A stretch of DNA of 64,000 nt from positions 682,001 to 746,000 of the forward strand of contig NZ_CP060634.1 in assembly GCF_014337195.1 (NCBI RefSeq). The letters are read 5' to 3'. The stretch is from Qiania dongpingensis. Lineage in GTDB: Bacteria; Bacillota; Clostridia; Lachnospirales; Lachnospiraceae. The translations under genes and the position numbers were made by a program. This document shows, one piece after another, positions 1-8,918 of this stretch (within the stretch, counting starts at the first letter, position 1; each line of letters begins with the position of its first letter). Below the pieces are notes generated by a model, which saw nothing but the letters and a program-made list of their open reading frames with translations, had not been told where the DNA came from and ran no database searches.

Positions 1-467
1 GATTGTTCCTCCTGCTCTTTCTCCCGCACCGAAATAAGCACTCATTTGTTATAACAGCCATTGGGGCGGACCATCGCAGCCCGCTGCCATGAGGCGCGCG
101 GGCGTGGGGATATCCAATCCTTTTCTGGAATCTAAGAAATGAAATTTGTCCAGTATCGTGCGGCAGGCAGGGCACCGGCAGAACGATTCCGGACCGGCCT
201 AAAGGTGAGCGCCGCAGAGCAGCGGCCGGTGTTCCCCAGGCGTAGGGAGGCAGAAACGGAAATACCGATTCCGTTTCTGAGAGAACCGGAGACGAAAAAT
301 CATCAGGATTTTCCGTCGACATGTGAGCGGTACTGCCGAAACGGGGATAAAGCGGCCCCTGCATCGCCAGCGAACCGAAATCGTGACGGTCAGGAACTTC
401 TGCCGATGCTAAACTGGAGCTTAATCGGAGCTAATTAAAAATGATTCCAAAAAGTATTTTGTATCAT
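1..467 (-). repeat. Interspersed structured element, copy 1 (cut by window edge)
   Basis: This is the 5' part of the non-coding element seen complete at 11898-12749, here on the minus strand. Reading leftward from 467 it has the start (GTATCAT complement), the GGCAGAAG...TTCTGCC long-range pair and the CCCGC/GCGGG hairpin, and it runs off the window at position 1. It lacks the 63-bp terminal unit and begins directly at the stop codon of the MATE gene (470-472). The open frame across 139-438 is not conserved as a frame in the other copies because single-base length changes break it. Confidence 0.9.
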
Positions 468-469
468 GC

Positions 470-1864
470 TTATTTACACTCCTCCGCCTCTGTTTTTGAC
501 CTGGCGGTCAGCGCCGACAGAGCCTTCCGGAACTGGAAAGTGAATAATACGGCGGTAAAGGTGACCGCAATAGCGTCGGCAATCGGTTCCGCCATATAAA
601 CGGCTATGGTCTGATTCGATCTTAATATCTGCGGCAGAACGTAGATAAGAGGAATCAGAAGGATAAACTTCCTGGTCACGGCCACGGCGATGGATGCTTT
701 GGCATTGCCGAGGGAAGTAAAAGTCATCTGGCAGGCCATCTGGATACCGAACAGGAACATAGAGGCCATATAAACCCGAAGGGCCGTCTTAGCGAAGCTT
801 AACAGCGCTGCGTCGGATGTGAACATGGCGGCGAACATCTGCGGGAACACCATAACGCAGGACCAGAGGAGAATAGAATAGGTAAGGCTTGCTTTCAGGA
901 GCAGGTGGAAGGTGGCCTTTACCCGGTCTGATTTTCCAGCGCCGTAATTATAGCTGATGATAGGCTGGGCGCCCTGACCCAATCCCTGGAGAGGCAGCAT
1001 GGCAAACTGCATAACACTGGTCAATATGGTCATGGCACCGACTGCGATATCTCCGCCGTATTTCAGAAGAGAGGAGTTAAAGCAGACGGAGATGACACTT
1101 TCACTGGCCTGCATGATGAAGGTCGCCAGACCGAGAGCCAGGCTGGGCAGGATAATCTTCCGGCTTAAACCGAGATACTGTTTCTTGATCTTAAGTATAG
1201 TCTTTTTTCCAAACAGGAACGCCATTACCCAAATACAGGAAACAGCCTGGGAAAGGATTGTAGCCAGAGCGGCGCCCTGGACTCCGAGCCCGAATCCGAA
1301 GATAAAGATTGGATCCAGCACAATATTGCAGACAGCTCCGATGAGGACAGAGAGCATTCCGGTCTTGGCAAAGCCCTGAGCCGTAATAAAAGCGTTCATT
1401 CCCAGAGTCAGCTGGACGAATATCGTACCGATGGCATAGATATTCATATAGCTGACGCCATAATCGATGGTATTTTCACTGGCGCCGAAAGCCAGAAGGA
1501 AATCCCTGTTCCAAAGAAGGAGGATGGCAGTTAAAGCGAGAGAAATCAGTATCTGAAGGGAAAAACAATTGCCCAATGTTTTCTCTGCGGATTCCATGTC
1601 TCCCCTGCCCATAAAGATAGAAGCTCTGGGGGACCCGCCGTTGCTGACCAGGGCCGCGAAAGCGGCGACAATCATAATAAGGGGCATGCAGACGCCTACG
1701 CCGGTCAGAGCCATGGCTCCCACATTAGGGATATGTCCGATATACATACGGTCTACGATGTTATAAAGCATATTGATAAGCTGCGCGGCTACCGTAGGCA
1801 ATGCGAGACGCCACAATAATTTGCCTACCGGTTCCGTTCCTAAAAAATTCTTCGTATCATTCAT
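470..1864 (-). CDS. MATE family multidrug/organic cation efflux transporter
   Basis: A polytopic inner-membrane antiporter of the MATE family, expected to export drugs or metabolites using an ion gradient. The 464-residue product has about twelve hydrophobic segments and MATE-typical stretches such as LPTVAAQLINMLYNIVDRMY near the N terminus and YNYGAGKSDR in the middle. I start it at 1864 because that ATG follows the marR stop codon by one base; an in-frame ATG at 1891 would overlap marR. It is co-transcribed with the upstream MarR gene, which probably controls it. The substrate cannot be told from sequence. A paralogue sits at 12852-14252. Repeat copy 1 begins at its stop codon. Confidence 0.9.
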   Translation of the reverse strand: MNDTKNFLGTEPVGKLLWRLALPTVAAQLINMLYNIVDRMYIGHIPNVGAMALTGVGVCMPLIMIVAAFAALVSNGGSPRASIFMGRGDMESAEKTLGNCFSLQILISLALTAILLLWNRDFLLAFGASENTIDYGVSYMNIYAIGTIFVQLTLGMNAFITAQGFAKTGMLSVLIGAVCNIVLDPIFIFGFGLGVQGAALATILSQAVSCIWVMAFLFGKKTILKIKKQYLGLSRKIILPSLALGLATFIMQASESVISVCFNSSLLKYGGDIAVGAMTILTSVMQFAMLPLQGLGQGAQPIISYNYGAGKSDRVKATFHLLLKASLTYSILLWSCVMVFPQMFAAMFTSDAALLSFAKTALRVYMASMFLFGIQMACQMTFTSLGNAKASIAVAVTRKFILLIPLIYVLPQILRSNQTIAVYMAEPIADAIAVTFTAVLFTFQFRKALSALTARSKTEAEECK

Positions 1865-1865
1865 T

Positions 1866-2312
1866 TTACTGCTGCTTCCTTTCCAAACCAATGATTGTAT
1901 TATTTATGATTCTTTCATTTAGTGTCATATACTGTCGGCATTCTTCCGGAGAAAATCCGTCAAATATCTGTTCCAGAAACTGCTTCCTGGCTTTTTCCAG
2001 CTCCATTATTAGAGGTAAGGCTTCCGAAGTCAGAGAAAGATGGATATAACGCCGGTCCCTTTTATCCGGTGTCCGATAGAGAAGTGACTTCTGGATGAGG
2101 GCCTCCACACCCTGAGAGACATTTCCTTTTGGCAGCATTCGTATTTCTGAAATATCTCCTGCCGTATCTTTTTCAGGATTGTTGTGAAGAAAACTGATGA
2201 TATTGACCTCAATCTGCGTGAGATGATACGCCTCACAGACGTTCTTGAGACAAAGCTCATATAATTTGATCATCCTCCGGACGGATAATAGTATTTCTGT
2301 GTTTTGATTCAT
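1866..2312 (-). CDS. MarR family transcriptional regulator
   Basis: A winged-helix repressor of about 148 residues. The helix-turn-helix region lies near residues 45-95 and the wing carries the MarR signature DKRDRRYIHLSLT. The start at 2312 is chosen because AGGGAGGG lies a few bases upstream; an ATG six codons earlier has no such site. It is the first gene of a two-gene operon with a MATE exporter, the usual arrangement for a ligand-released local repressor. A promoter (2373-2400) and a perfect inverted repeat (2342-2357) lie just upstream, suggesting autoregulation. Confidence 0.88.
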   Translation of the reverse strand: MNQNTEILLSVRRMIKLYELCLKNVCEAYHLTQIEVNIISFLHNNPEKDTAGDISEIRMLPKGNVSQGVEALIQKSLLYRTPDKRDRRYIHLSLTSEALPLIMELEKARKQFLEQIFDGFSPEECRQYMTLNERIINNTIIGLERKQQ

Positions 2313-2341
2313 ATGGTCCCTCCCTTCCATCTATGTAATTT

Positions 2342-2357
2342 AGTTCGATTAAGAACT
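2342..2357. promoter_or_regulatory. Candidate MarR operator
   Basis: A perfect inverted repeat AGTTC-N6-GAACT lies between the predicted transcription start and the marR start codon. A palindrome in this place is typical for autorepressing MarR proteins. Binding is inferred. Confidence 0.5.
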
Positions 2358-2372
2358 GTTTTATCCAAAACT

Positions 2373-2400
2373 ATTATACCTCATATGTAACGGATGTCAA
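2373..2400 (-). promoter_or_regulatory. Promoter of the MarR-MATE operon
   Basis: On the minus strand TTGACA (2395-2400) is followed after 16 bases by TATAAT (2373-2378), a consensus vegetative promoter. Confidence 0.75.
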
Positions 2401-2407
2401 GAATAAC

Positions 2408-2529
2408 ATACCTTGCCGCACGAAGTGCGCCTGCCAGGAGGACATGAATTAAGGGATGCCCTTGGGTATACCTCGCCGCACGAAGTACGCCCGCCCGGAG
2501 GGTATGAATTAAGGGATGCCCTTGGGTAT
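2408..2529. repeat. Two tandem 60-bp terminal units of the interspersed element, without core
   Basis: The unit that forms the inverted ends of the element at 11898-12749 occurs here twice head-to-tail with a 60-bp period (about 2408-2469 and 2468-2529). Each unit holds two small hairpins: GCAC-GAA-GTGC in the first (the second copy has one change, giving GTAC) and a stem around GGGYAT...ATGCCC. No element core is present, so the unit behaves like an independent REP-type palindrome. It lies between the marR promoter and the terminator of the VanW gene. Confidence 0.88.
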
Positions 2530-2562
2530 GAAATAAAAGAATCCCTGCCATGTGGCAGGGAT
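2530..2562 (-). terminator. Rho-independent terminator after the VanW gene
   Basis: On the minus strand the stem ATCCCTGCC-N4-GGCAGGGAT (2541-2562) is followed by a T-rich tail, 20 bases past the VanW stop codon. Confidence 0.75.
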
Positions 2563-2583
2563 CGAAACTTTTAATATGCGGTA

Positions 2584-3999
2584 TCAGCTCCCGCTGTTTC
2601 TGCGGATTATCGGCGTCTGAGGATTATAGGTACTGTTATGGAGAAATTCACGGCTGATCTCCACTCCATCCTTCATCACCACCAGATCGGTGACCACACG
2701 GTAGCCTTCCTTTCCCCAACTCTTATATTTTTCTTCTCCCGGCGCAAGGGTATCATCCTCCACATATTCCGGCTCCGGAATCGGAAGCGTCTCTTCTATT
2801 TTGGAATCCATCATAACAGAAACCCCTTCCTCCAGTACGGGGATCCCGTAAATATAACAAGTCACCTCCGCGCCGTCGGCATCCACCAAGACCAGAACAT
2901 TGCCGGAGGAATTGTTGACGAATTTAAGATCCGAATAGGAATAGGCGATCATAGCATCCTCTCCCAGATTAACATAGGAGACCGTCATGCTGTGACTGTT
3001 CCTCTCTGTGGTCTTAAGTCCTGATTTCACGACTGCGTTATATATGGTAGAGGATACCTGACACACGCCTCCGCCGAACTCCGGAACCACCTGCCCCTGA
3101 GCATAGGTCGCGGCCTGCCTGTATCCCTGGGATTCATTCGTCTCGCCCACCAGGGCGTTCATGGAAAATTCTTCACCCGGCGCCAAAACCGTATTGTTGA
3201 TGGTATCGGAAGCCAATTTTACATTATGATCCCGGTCTTCACTGTTCACGTTCGCTTCTGTGCGGAACTTCGCAATACAGGTATAGGCTTCCTTTGCCTG
3301 CTCCAGGTTAAGCTCCGGAATGACCTCAGACACTTTTCCGGCCAGAGCGGCGTCATAATCCTGGACATCCAGCGCTGCCCGAAGTTTGGTCTTCAGATCC
3401 TCCTGGTCCACCTGCCGTCCAGACTCCTCCGCAGAATACTGGAATCCGTCTTCTTCATCATATCCAGTCAGAGCCGCGTTTTTAGCGGCTACGTCATACC
3501 GGGCGGCTACGTTTGCAACGGCCTTCTCCAGTTTTGTTTCTTCGTAAGAATCGGATACCGTATAATACTTGGCCTTCCGTTTTAAAAGCGTGATGTCCGA
3601 CAGGCGTTCCTCATCGCTGCCCTCATGCCCCAGGCGGAAAGCCTCCGCCAGAATCTCGTCTGTATTGTGCGTAAGGATATTATCCACATCGTATGATTCT
3701 CCTCCGCAGTCCACCTTGACCGCCCAGGTATAGCGCCCTTCCACCGCGGCAGCCACCTTTTCCCTGGCCTGGTCCATGGTAAGCCCATCCAGGGGAATAT
3801 TTTCCACAAAGATCCCTTCATAAAAGGTTTCCGAATGAGACAATATCTGGTTATGCTCAACGGACTTTTTCACTATGAAAATCCCTATCACCAGGGCCAC
3901 TATCCCGAGGGCCGCCAGCACCATGCAGAGCATCGGAGCCCGCTCCCACAGACTTTTCTTTTTTTTGTCATGAGTCTGTTCTTTATCTGTAATCTTCAT
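2584..3999 (-). CDS. VanW family protein with peptidoglycan-binding-like domain
   Basis: A membrane-anchored extracytoplasmic protein of 471 residues. Residues 20-44 form one transmembrane anchor after a lysine-rich start. Residues about 60-235 resemble the putative peptidoglycan-binding domain that usually precedes VanW. The VanW domain follows, with its hallmark FGGGVCQVSSTIYNA at about residue 315 and ERNSHSMTVSYV after it. The family is named from vancomycin-resistance clusters, but chromosomal copies like this one are common in Clostridia and have no established function. GAGAGG precedes the ATG. It is divergent from pyrB and has its own terminator, so it is monocistronic. Confidence 0.88.
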   Translation of the reverse strand: MKITDKEQTHDKKKKSLWERAPMLCMVLAALGIVALVIGIFIVKKSVEHNQILSHSETFYEGIFVENIPLDGLTMDQAREKVAAAVEGRYTWAVKVDCGGESYDVDNILTHNTDEILAEAFRLGHEGSDEERLSDITLLKRKAKYYTVSDSYEETKLEKAVANVAARYDVAAKNAALTGYDEEDGFQYSAEESGRQVDQEDLKTKLRAALDVQDYDAALAGKVSEVIPELNLEQAKEAYTCIAKFRTEANVNSEDRDHNVKLASDTINNTVLAPGEEFSMNALVGETNESQGYRQAATYAQGQVVPEFGGGVCQVSSTIYNAVVKSGLKTTERNSHSMTVSYVNLGEDAMIAYSYSDLKFVNNSSGNVLVLVDADGAEVTCYIYGIPVLEEGVSVMMDSKIEETLPIPEPEYVEDDTLAPGEEKYKSWGKEGYRVVTDLVVMKDGVEISREFLHNSTYNPQTPIIRRNSGS

Positions 4000-4074
4000 A
4001 TTTACCTCTCAAAGCCACCGTTTGTGCCCTACTTATACTTTACAAAAAATACCTCAATTTGTCTATGGAATATA

Positions 4075-4103
4075 TTGCGTATTTTGAAGTTTTCGTATAT
4101 ACT
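4075..4103 (+). promoter_or_regulatory. Promoter of pyrBI
   Basis: TTGCGT (4075-4080), a 17-base spacer and TATACT (4098-4103) lie 33 bases before the pyrB start. No leader hairpin or attenuator is visible between them. Confidence 0.6.
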
Positions 4104-4135
4104 GGTACAAAAGAAAAAAAGGAGGATGTTCACAC

Positions 4136-5059
4136 ATGAGACATTTACTGAGTCCTCTGGACTTCTCGGTAGACGAGCTGAATCGCCTTATGGATCTGGC
4201 TGGTGATATCGAAGCCCATCCGGTCAAATATTCCGAAGCCTGTAAGGGCAAAAAACTTGCCACTTTATTTTATGAACCAAGTACCCGCACCCGTTTAAGC
4301 TTTGAAGCAGCGATGCTTAATCTAGGGGGCAGTGTTCTTGGTTTTTCTTCTGCCGATTCCAGCTCAGCTGCGAAGGGAGAAAGCGTTTCCGATACCATAC
4401 GCGTGATTTCCTGTTACGCGGACATCTGCGCCATGCGCCATCCCAAAGAGGGCGCGCCCATGGTAGCTGCCACAAAATCCCGTATTCCTGTGATCAACGC
4501 GGGCGACGGCGGACACCAGCATCCCACCCAGACCCTGACCGATCTTCTGACCATCCGTTCCCTGAAGGGGCGTCTGGACAACATGACCGTAGGACTGTGC
4601 GGAGATCTGAAATTCGGCCGTACTGTTCATTCTCTGATCAACGCACTGGTTCGCTATACCGGCATCCGGTTTGTGCTCATTTCTCCGGAGGAGCTGAGGG
4701 TCCCCAGCTATATAAGGGAAAATGTGCTGGACGCCAACCATATCCCTTATGAAGAAGTCCGTGACCTGGAAACCGCCATGCCGTCCCTGGATATTCTTTA
4801 TATGACCCGTGTTCAGAAGGAACGGTTCTTCAATGAAGAAGAATATATCCGCATGAAGGACTGTTATATCCTGGATAAATCAAAGCTTGAAAATGCCAAG
4901 CCGGATATGAGCATCCTGCATCCGCTCCCCCGTGTCAATGAGATTTCCGTAGAAGTGGACGACGATCCCAGAGCCGCATATTTCCAGCAGGCGCAGTACG
5001 GCGTTTATATCCGGATGGCGCTCATCCTCACTCTACTCGGCATCTCAGTGGAAGGATAA
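4136..5059 (+). CDS. pyrB: Aspartate carbamoyltransferase, catalytic chain
   Basis: Catalyses carbamoyl phosphate plus aspartate to N-carbamoylaspartate, the first committed step of pyrimidine synthesis. The 307-residue length is normal. The carbamoyl-phosphate site STRTR is at residues 49-53, followed by HPTQTLTD near residue 127 and HPLPRV near residue 262. AGGAGG precedes the ATG. The regulatory chain pyrI follows 55 bases downstream, so the enzyme is expected to be the allosteric c6r6-type holoenzyme. The rest of the pyr pathway is not in the window, so pyrBI is a separate small operon here. Confidence 0.97.
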   Translation: MRHLLSPLDFSVDELNRLMDLAGDIEAHPVKYSEACKGKKLATLFYEPSTRTRLSFEAAMLNLGGSVLGFSSADSSSAAKGESVSDTIRVISCYADICAMRHPKEGAPMVAATKSRIPVINAGDGGHQHPTQTLTDLLTIRSLKGRLDNMTVGLCGDLKFGRTVHSLINALVRYTGIRFVLISPEELRVPSYIRENVLDANHIPYEEVRDLETAMPSLDILYMTRVQKERFFNEEEYIRMKDCYILDKSKLENAKPDMSILHPLPRVNEISVEVDDDPRAAYFQQAQYGVYIRMALILTLLGISVEG

Positions 5060-5114
5060 GGCTTCCGGCGGAAATTTTGACTGCTGTTATATTTTATAGA
5101 AAGGATGAAAATAT

Positions 5115-5537
5115 ATGTTAAATATAGGCGGATTGAAAAATGGCATTGTCCTTGACCATATCCAGGCCGGCAAGAGTATGGATATTTATAAGTACTTAAA
5201 GCTGGACAAGCTGGACTGCCAGGTGGCCATCATCAAAAATGCAAGGAGCAATAAGATGGGGCGCAAGGATATCCTTAAAATAGAAGGCGGCCTGGATGTT
5301 GTGGATCTGGATGTGCTCGGATATATCGATCACAACATCACAGTCAATATCATCAAAGATGAAAAAATCGTGGAAAAAAGGACTGTAAAGCTTCCGAAAA
5401 AGCTCACCAATGTCATCCAATGCAAAAACCCACGCTGCATCACCTCCATTGAGCAGGAGCTGCCCCATATCTTTCTCTTGGCCGATGAAGAAAACCAGGT
5501 ATACCGGTGCGCGTACTGTGAAGAAAAATATAAATAG
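5115..5537 (+). CDS. pyrI: Aspartate carbamoyltransferase, regulatory chain
   Basis: The nucleotide-binding regulatory subunit that gives ATCase its CTP/ATP response. It has 140 residues, slightly shorter than the enterobacterial protein. The C-terminal zinc site is intact, with cysteines at 103, 108, 132 and 135. The N-terminal allosteric domain retains a KLDKLDCQVAIIKNARS-like segment. It follows pyrB and is closed by a strong terminator at 5543-5580. Confidence 0.95.
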   Translation: MLNIGGLKNGIVLDHIQAGKSMDIYKYLKLDKLDCQVAIIKNARSNKMGRKDILKIEGGLDVVDLDVLGYIDHNITVNIIKDEKIVEKRTVKLPKKLTNVIQCKNPRCITSIEQELPHIFLLADEENQVYRCAYCEEKYK

Positions 5538-5542
5538 AACTA

Positions 5543-5580
5543 AAACGGCTGCGGAAGAGATTCCGCCGCCGTTTTTTAAT
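5543..5580 (+). terminator. Terminator of pyrBI
   Basis: The stem AAAACGGC...GCCGTTTT with an inner GCGG/CCGC extension is followed by a run of T. Confidence 0.85.
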
Positions 5581-5660
5581 TTTTAGGCTGAAAAAAGTAA
5601 ATATAAATCGTTCAAACAAATTTGCCATAAAATCAGTCTATTCATTTAGGTGGTGACAAT

Positions 5661-6086
5661 ATGAAAAAAATTTTAATCCTTTTTTCAGTTTTATTAATAG
5701 TATTTTTAATTATTGTATATGTGAGGCATGTACCCAAATTATCTGGTGAGTATATAGAAAAAATTTCCGTGATTGTTCATTCAGAATATGGTGTCAAACA
5801 ATATTACATACGTGATCCTGATATTATTACAGAATTATGCGATGAAATCAACACTTTGAAAAAAACAGCTTTTTATGATTTTTTAGGTCGAAGAGCAGGC
5901 GGCTGGAGGATACATTTGCGTTTTTTCAATACGGACGGAATTGAAAAAAGGAGTACAACCTTTAAGAAAGAAGTGATAAGTTATGACGGTATCATAAACA
6001 AAACGTTTTATGTAAATGAAACGATTGTAGACGAAATCCAAAAGAAATTAATTGAAATCGGGGAAGAATATGAAAATAAAAGGTAA
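5661..6086 (+). CDS. Small membrane-anchored or secreted hypothetical protein
   Basis: I do not recognise this 141-residue protein. Residues 4-22 are strongly hydrophobic after MKK, a signal peptide or N-terminal anchor without a lipobox. The remainder is soluble and charged, with mixed helix and strand character. The start follows GGTGGTGAC. The gene is visibly more AT-rich than its neighbours, and it overlaps the start of a broken gene (6070-6487) by 17 bases. The pair looks like a small acquired unit. Confidence 0.6.
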   Translation: MKKILILFSVLLIVFLIIVYVRHVPKLSGEYIEKISVIVHSEYGVKQYYIRDPDIITELCDEINTLKKTAFYDFLGRRAGGWRIHLRFFNTDGIEKRSTTFKKEVISYDGIINKTFYVNETIVDEIQKKLIEIGEEYENKR

Positions 6087-6487
6087 AAAGTTATATGTTG
6101 CTGTATTATAATACTTACAATGTGTTCTACTTCCATTGGTAATTTTATTGCAATCAAGGAAATAATTGCAATCCATGATGTTTTCCTAAAGGAAGATGAA
6201 TTAGTTTATTTCATATCTGCCAGTGGTGTATCCCGCTATTTTTATGTACCCTTTGAAAACGCAGGATACCCAATATATGATTTAGTAAATAAGGTAGTAG
6301 TTGAATTCTCTGTGGAATCAAATAATAAATTCATAACTGCTGCTCCTAATATTAATAAGATTTACTATGTAGGGCCACCTGGTTATATAATGCTACAGGT
6401 TCCTATTCTTATGCTGTAGTTAATGATGGATGGGGAGGTAGTGGCATCCAGATCAATCTATCTTACGGTTCTCAAATTGTTCACTAA
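6070..6487 (+). pseudogene. Frameshifted remnant of a secreted protein gene
   Basis: Three reading frames join into one likely former gene. An ATG at 6070 with GGGGAAG upstream encodes a basic start (MKIKGKKLYVAVL) and stops after 13 codons. A second frame (6120-6419) encodes about 99 residues such as ISASGVSRYFYVPFENAGYP and ends early. From about 6392 another frame continues with SYSYAVVNDGWGGSGIQIN to a stop at 6485-6487. The tail resembles the ends of small secreted Clostridial proteins, but I cannot name the family. Sequencing error is an alternative explanation. Composition is AT-rich like the preceding gene. Confidence 0.5.
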
Positions 6488-6497
6488 CAAAGTAAGC

Positions 6498-6540
6498 GAA
6501 AACAATGAAGGGTACCATATTGGTACCCTTCACACTGTAG
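6498..6540. terminator. Hairpin terminator, mainly for the minus-strand NUDIX gene
   Basis: A perfect stem TGAAGGGTACC-N5-GGTACCCTTCA (6506-6532) has a T-rich tail on the minus strand (TTGTTTTCG), and it lies 80 bases past the NUDIX stop. It may also stop the remnant gene from the left. Confidence 0.6.
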
Positions 6541-6612
6541 ACAAACCCTCCGTTATCGCAAAGAATTCTCTTCCACCAGAATAAAACACAATTACTGCTT
6601 CCGCAGCCGTTT

Positions 6613-7134
6613 TCAAAACAGGCAGCTGTCATACGCCTTGTCATACCGTTTTCTTTTTGCCAGCCAGCGAAGAAGGAATTTCTCCGCCAGGCTCCCGTGG
6701 CTGATCGCCTCCTTCGCTTCCTCCGGCGTATACCAGGCCGCATAATCCACTTCCTTTGTCATTCGGCTCAGATCGTCTGAATCCACAATACTCGCAAAAT
6801 TGAGCATCAGCGTATTGCTCTTGGCAAAATACTCGCTCTCATTGAAGCAGCATTCCGTCACATGAAGTCCCATTTCCTCTCTCACCTCTCTGGCGAGAGC
6901 ATGCTCTGCCGCCTCTCCCTTGTTCACATAACCGGCAACCAGGATGTTTTTATCCCTCCCATATTGCTTTATCAGAAGGATTTTCTCCGAATCCGGGCTG
7001 TATACAATGGTACTGATGGCAACGTTATAGGTAGGAAACCGATATGCCCGGCAGGTCTCACAGTAAGGGACCATCCCCTCATTTTCCAGAAATTTTTCTT
7101 TCAGCTCTGTCCCACATTCCGTACAATAAGACAT
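6613..7134 (-). CDS. NUDIX hydrolase with N-terminal zinc ribbon
   Basis: A 173-residue hydrolase of nucleoside-diphosphate-linked compounds. The N terminus has a four-cysteine zinc ribbon (C4, C7, C25, C28), as in NudC-type NAD+ diphosphatases. The Nudix box GX5EX7REVREEMGL lies at about residues 68-90, with all catalytic glutamates present. It lacks the extra N-terminal domain of full-length NudC. It lies downstream of cysK on the same strand with an 82-base gap and may be co-transcribed. The exact substrate is not predictable. Confidence 0.85.
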   Translation of the reverse strand: MSYCTECGTELKEKFLENEGMVPYCETCRAYRFPTYNVAISTIVYSPDSEKILLIKQYGRDKNILVAGYVNKGEAAEHALAREVREEMGLHVTECCFNESEYFAKSNTLMLNFASIVDSDDLSRMTKEVDYAAWYTPEEAKEAISHGSLAEKFLLRWLAKRKRYDKAYDSCLF

Positions 7135-7216
7135 GATCTTTAAATCCTCTCTTTTCCCTCATTCTGTCATTTCTCCGGTCCGTCACTCCTCCGGTCTTTC
7201 ATCCTGTACCGCAGGA

Positions 7217-8149
7217 TCACTCACCGAAAAGGCTCGTAGACAGATACCGTTCTCCTGAGTCCGGCAGCAGCACCGCAATGCTGCATCCTCTATTCTCCGG
7301 CTTTTTAGCCAGCTCTATGGCAGCAAAGACCGCCGCTCCTGAAGAGATTCCCACCAGGATGCCCTCTTTGGCTGCGATGGCTCTCGCCGCCTCATAGGCT
7401 TCTTCCGTAGTGACGCAGATCAGCTCGTCATATATGGAAGTATCCAAAACCTCCGGCACAAAACCGGCTCCGATGCCCTGCAGGCCGTGAGGGCCTGCCT
7501 GTCCGCCGCTCAGGACCGGTGAATCCGCAGGCTCCACTCCCACCACCTTCACCGCAGGGTTCATTTCCTTCAAATACCGGCCCGCACCGGTAATCGTCCC
7601 GCCTGTTCCTATCCCAGCCACGAAAATATCCACCATGCCCTCGGTATCCTCCCATATCTCAGGTCCTGTGGTCTCATAGTGCGCCTTTGGATTGGCCGGA
7701 TTCGCAAACTGTCCGGCCACAATGCTGCCAGGGATCTCTTTCGCCAGCTCCTCCGCTTTTGCGATGGCTCCCGCCATCCCCAGAGCCCCTTCCGTCAAAA
7801 CGAGCTTCGCTCCATGGGCTGTCATCAGCTTCTGCCGTTCCACACTCATGGTATCCGGCATCACGATCATCGCCTCATACCCCTTCGCCGCGGCAATAGC
7901 TGCCAGACCAATCCCCGTATTTCCGCTTGTCGGCTCAATGATCACAGCTCCCGGCGAAAGCCGCCCGTCGGCTTCAGCCTTTTCAATCATGGAGACCGCC
8001 ACTCTGTCCTTCGAGCTTCCTGCCGGATTCAGATATTCCAGCTTTCCCAGGATTCTCGCTTCTATCCCCTCTCCAGCCGTAAGGCGTCTCATCTCCAGCA
8101 GAGGCGTATGCCCTGTGATCTCTTCAATCCCATGATAAATCCTTCCCAT
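7217..8149 (-). CDS. cysK: Cysteine synthase (O-acetylserine sulfhydrylase)
   Basis: A PLP enzyme that makes cysteine from O-acetylserine and sulfide. The 310-residue protein carries the PLP lysine K47 in NPAGSSKDR, the substrate loop TSGNTG at 74-79 and the phosphate loop GTGGTITG at about 182. Its length is standard for CysK. No T-box or S-box is visible in the 130 bases upstream. A terminator of the preceding PAP2 gene separates the two, so it probably has its own promoter. CysM-type specificity cannot be excluded. Confidence 0.94.
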   Translation of the reverse strand: MGRIYHGIEEITGHTPLLEMRRLTAGEGIEARILGKLEYLNPAGSSKDRVAVSMIEKAEADGRLSPGAVIIEPTSGNTGIGLAAIAAAKGYEAMIVMPDTMSVERQKLMTAHGAKLVLTEGALGMAGAIAKAEELAKEIPGSIVAGQFANPANPKAHYETTGPEIWEDTEGMVDIFVAGIGTGGTITGAGRYLKEMNPAVKVVGVEPADSPVLSGGQAGPHGLQGIGAGFVPEVLDTSIYDELICVTTEEAYEAARAIAAKEGILVGISSGAAVFAAIELAKKPENRGCSIAVLLPDSGERYLSTSLFGE

Positions 8150-8220
8150 ATTTCCCTCCTGCTTCAGGTTCTTATTTGCTTTTTCTGCATGTCCATTTTA
8201 CGCCGCCCCATTTACTCTGT

Positions 8221-8254
8221 CAACCGAAACAAAAGCCGGCTAAACCAGCCGGCT
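8221..8254 (-). terminator. Terminator after the PAP2 gene
   Basis: On the minus strand AGCCGGCT-N5-AGCCGGCT is followed by TTTTGTTT. Confidence 0.8.
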
Positions 8255-8279
8255 CACAAATCCTCAAAAATCTTTTCTC

Positions 8280-8846
8280 TTAATCTTTTTTATGGTTCTC
8301 TGCAGTCTTCCGCTGCTGTCTCCGGCAGAACAGAGCCACCGCCAGCGCGCAGAGAAAGCCTATCAGCATCCCGGCCAGCACATCAGTCGGGAAATGGACC
8401 CCGACATACAGCCTGGAAAATGCGATCAGAAAAGCCAGCACCAGCAGAGCATAGCCCCAGATTTTCTTTCCCTTCGGCAAAGTCAGGCAGAGCACGCAGG
8501 CCGCCGCGAAAGAGCATCCGGAATGTCCCGACGGGAAAGAGAAATCCCGCGGCGCCGCTACCAGCGGAATCAGATCCGAATACTGGTTGAAGGGTCTGGC
8601 GCGCTGCACCAAATTCTTAAGCCCCAAATTGAGAATCACAAAATCCAGCGCCAAAGCCGCCAGCACAAACAGTCCATATTTCCTGGTCTTTGGATACAGG
8701 AGGAGGGCTATGCCCAGGACAATAAAAAACCACCCCACATCTCCTAAGGATGTGACCGCCTTCATAAAGCCGTTAAGCCAGCCGGCCCGCAGGTTTTCCT
8801 GTATAAAAAGTAAAATCCCGTGTTCCAGGGTCCCAAGCCATTCCAT
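8280..8846 (-). CDS. PAP2 family membrane phosphatase
   Basis: A 188-residue integral membrane acid phosphatase of the PAP2 superfamily, probably acting on lipid phosphates such as undecaprenyl pyrophosphate or phosphatidylglycerol phosphate. All three motifs are present: KX6RP at 77-85, PSGH at 105-108 and SRX4GVHFPTD at about 144-154. Five or six hydrophobic helices surround them. It has its own terminator. Which lipid it uses cannot be read from the sequence. Confidence 0.9.
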
Positions 8847-8918
8847 ATGTCATCCTCCTCGTACCTGGCATTTCGCAGGTATCCGTATTTTGCATATCAT
8901 ATCATAAGACCGTCCGCT

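Noticed and set aside
139..438. Open frame of 99 codons in repeat copy 1, with similar frames at 31007-31450 and 53888-54208
   Set aside because: The similarity follows the DNA repeat. One-base length differences between copies (for example near 12150 against 54040) shift the frame, and the frame is antisense to the predicted RNA. No protein family features are seen.
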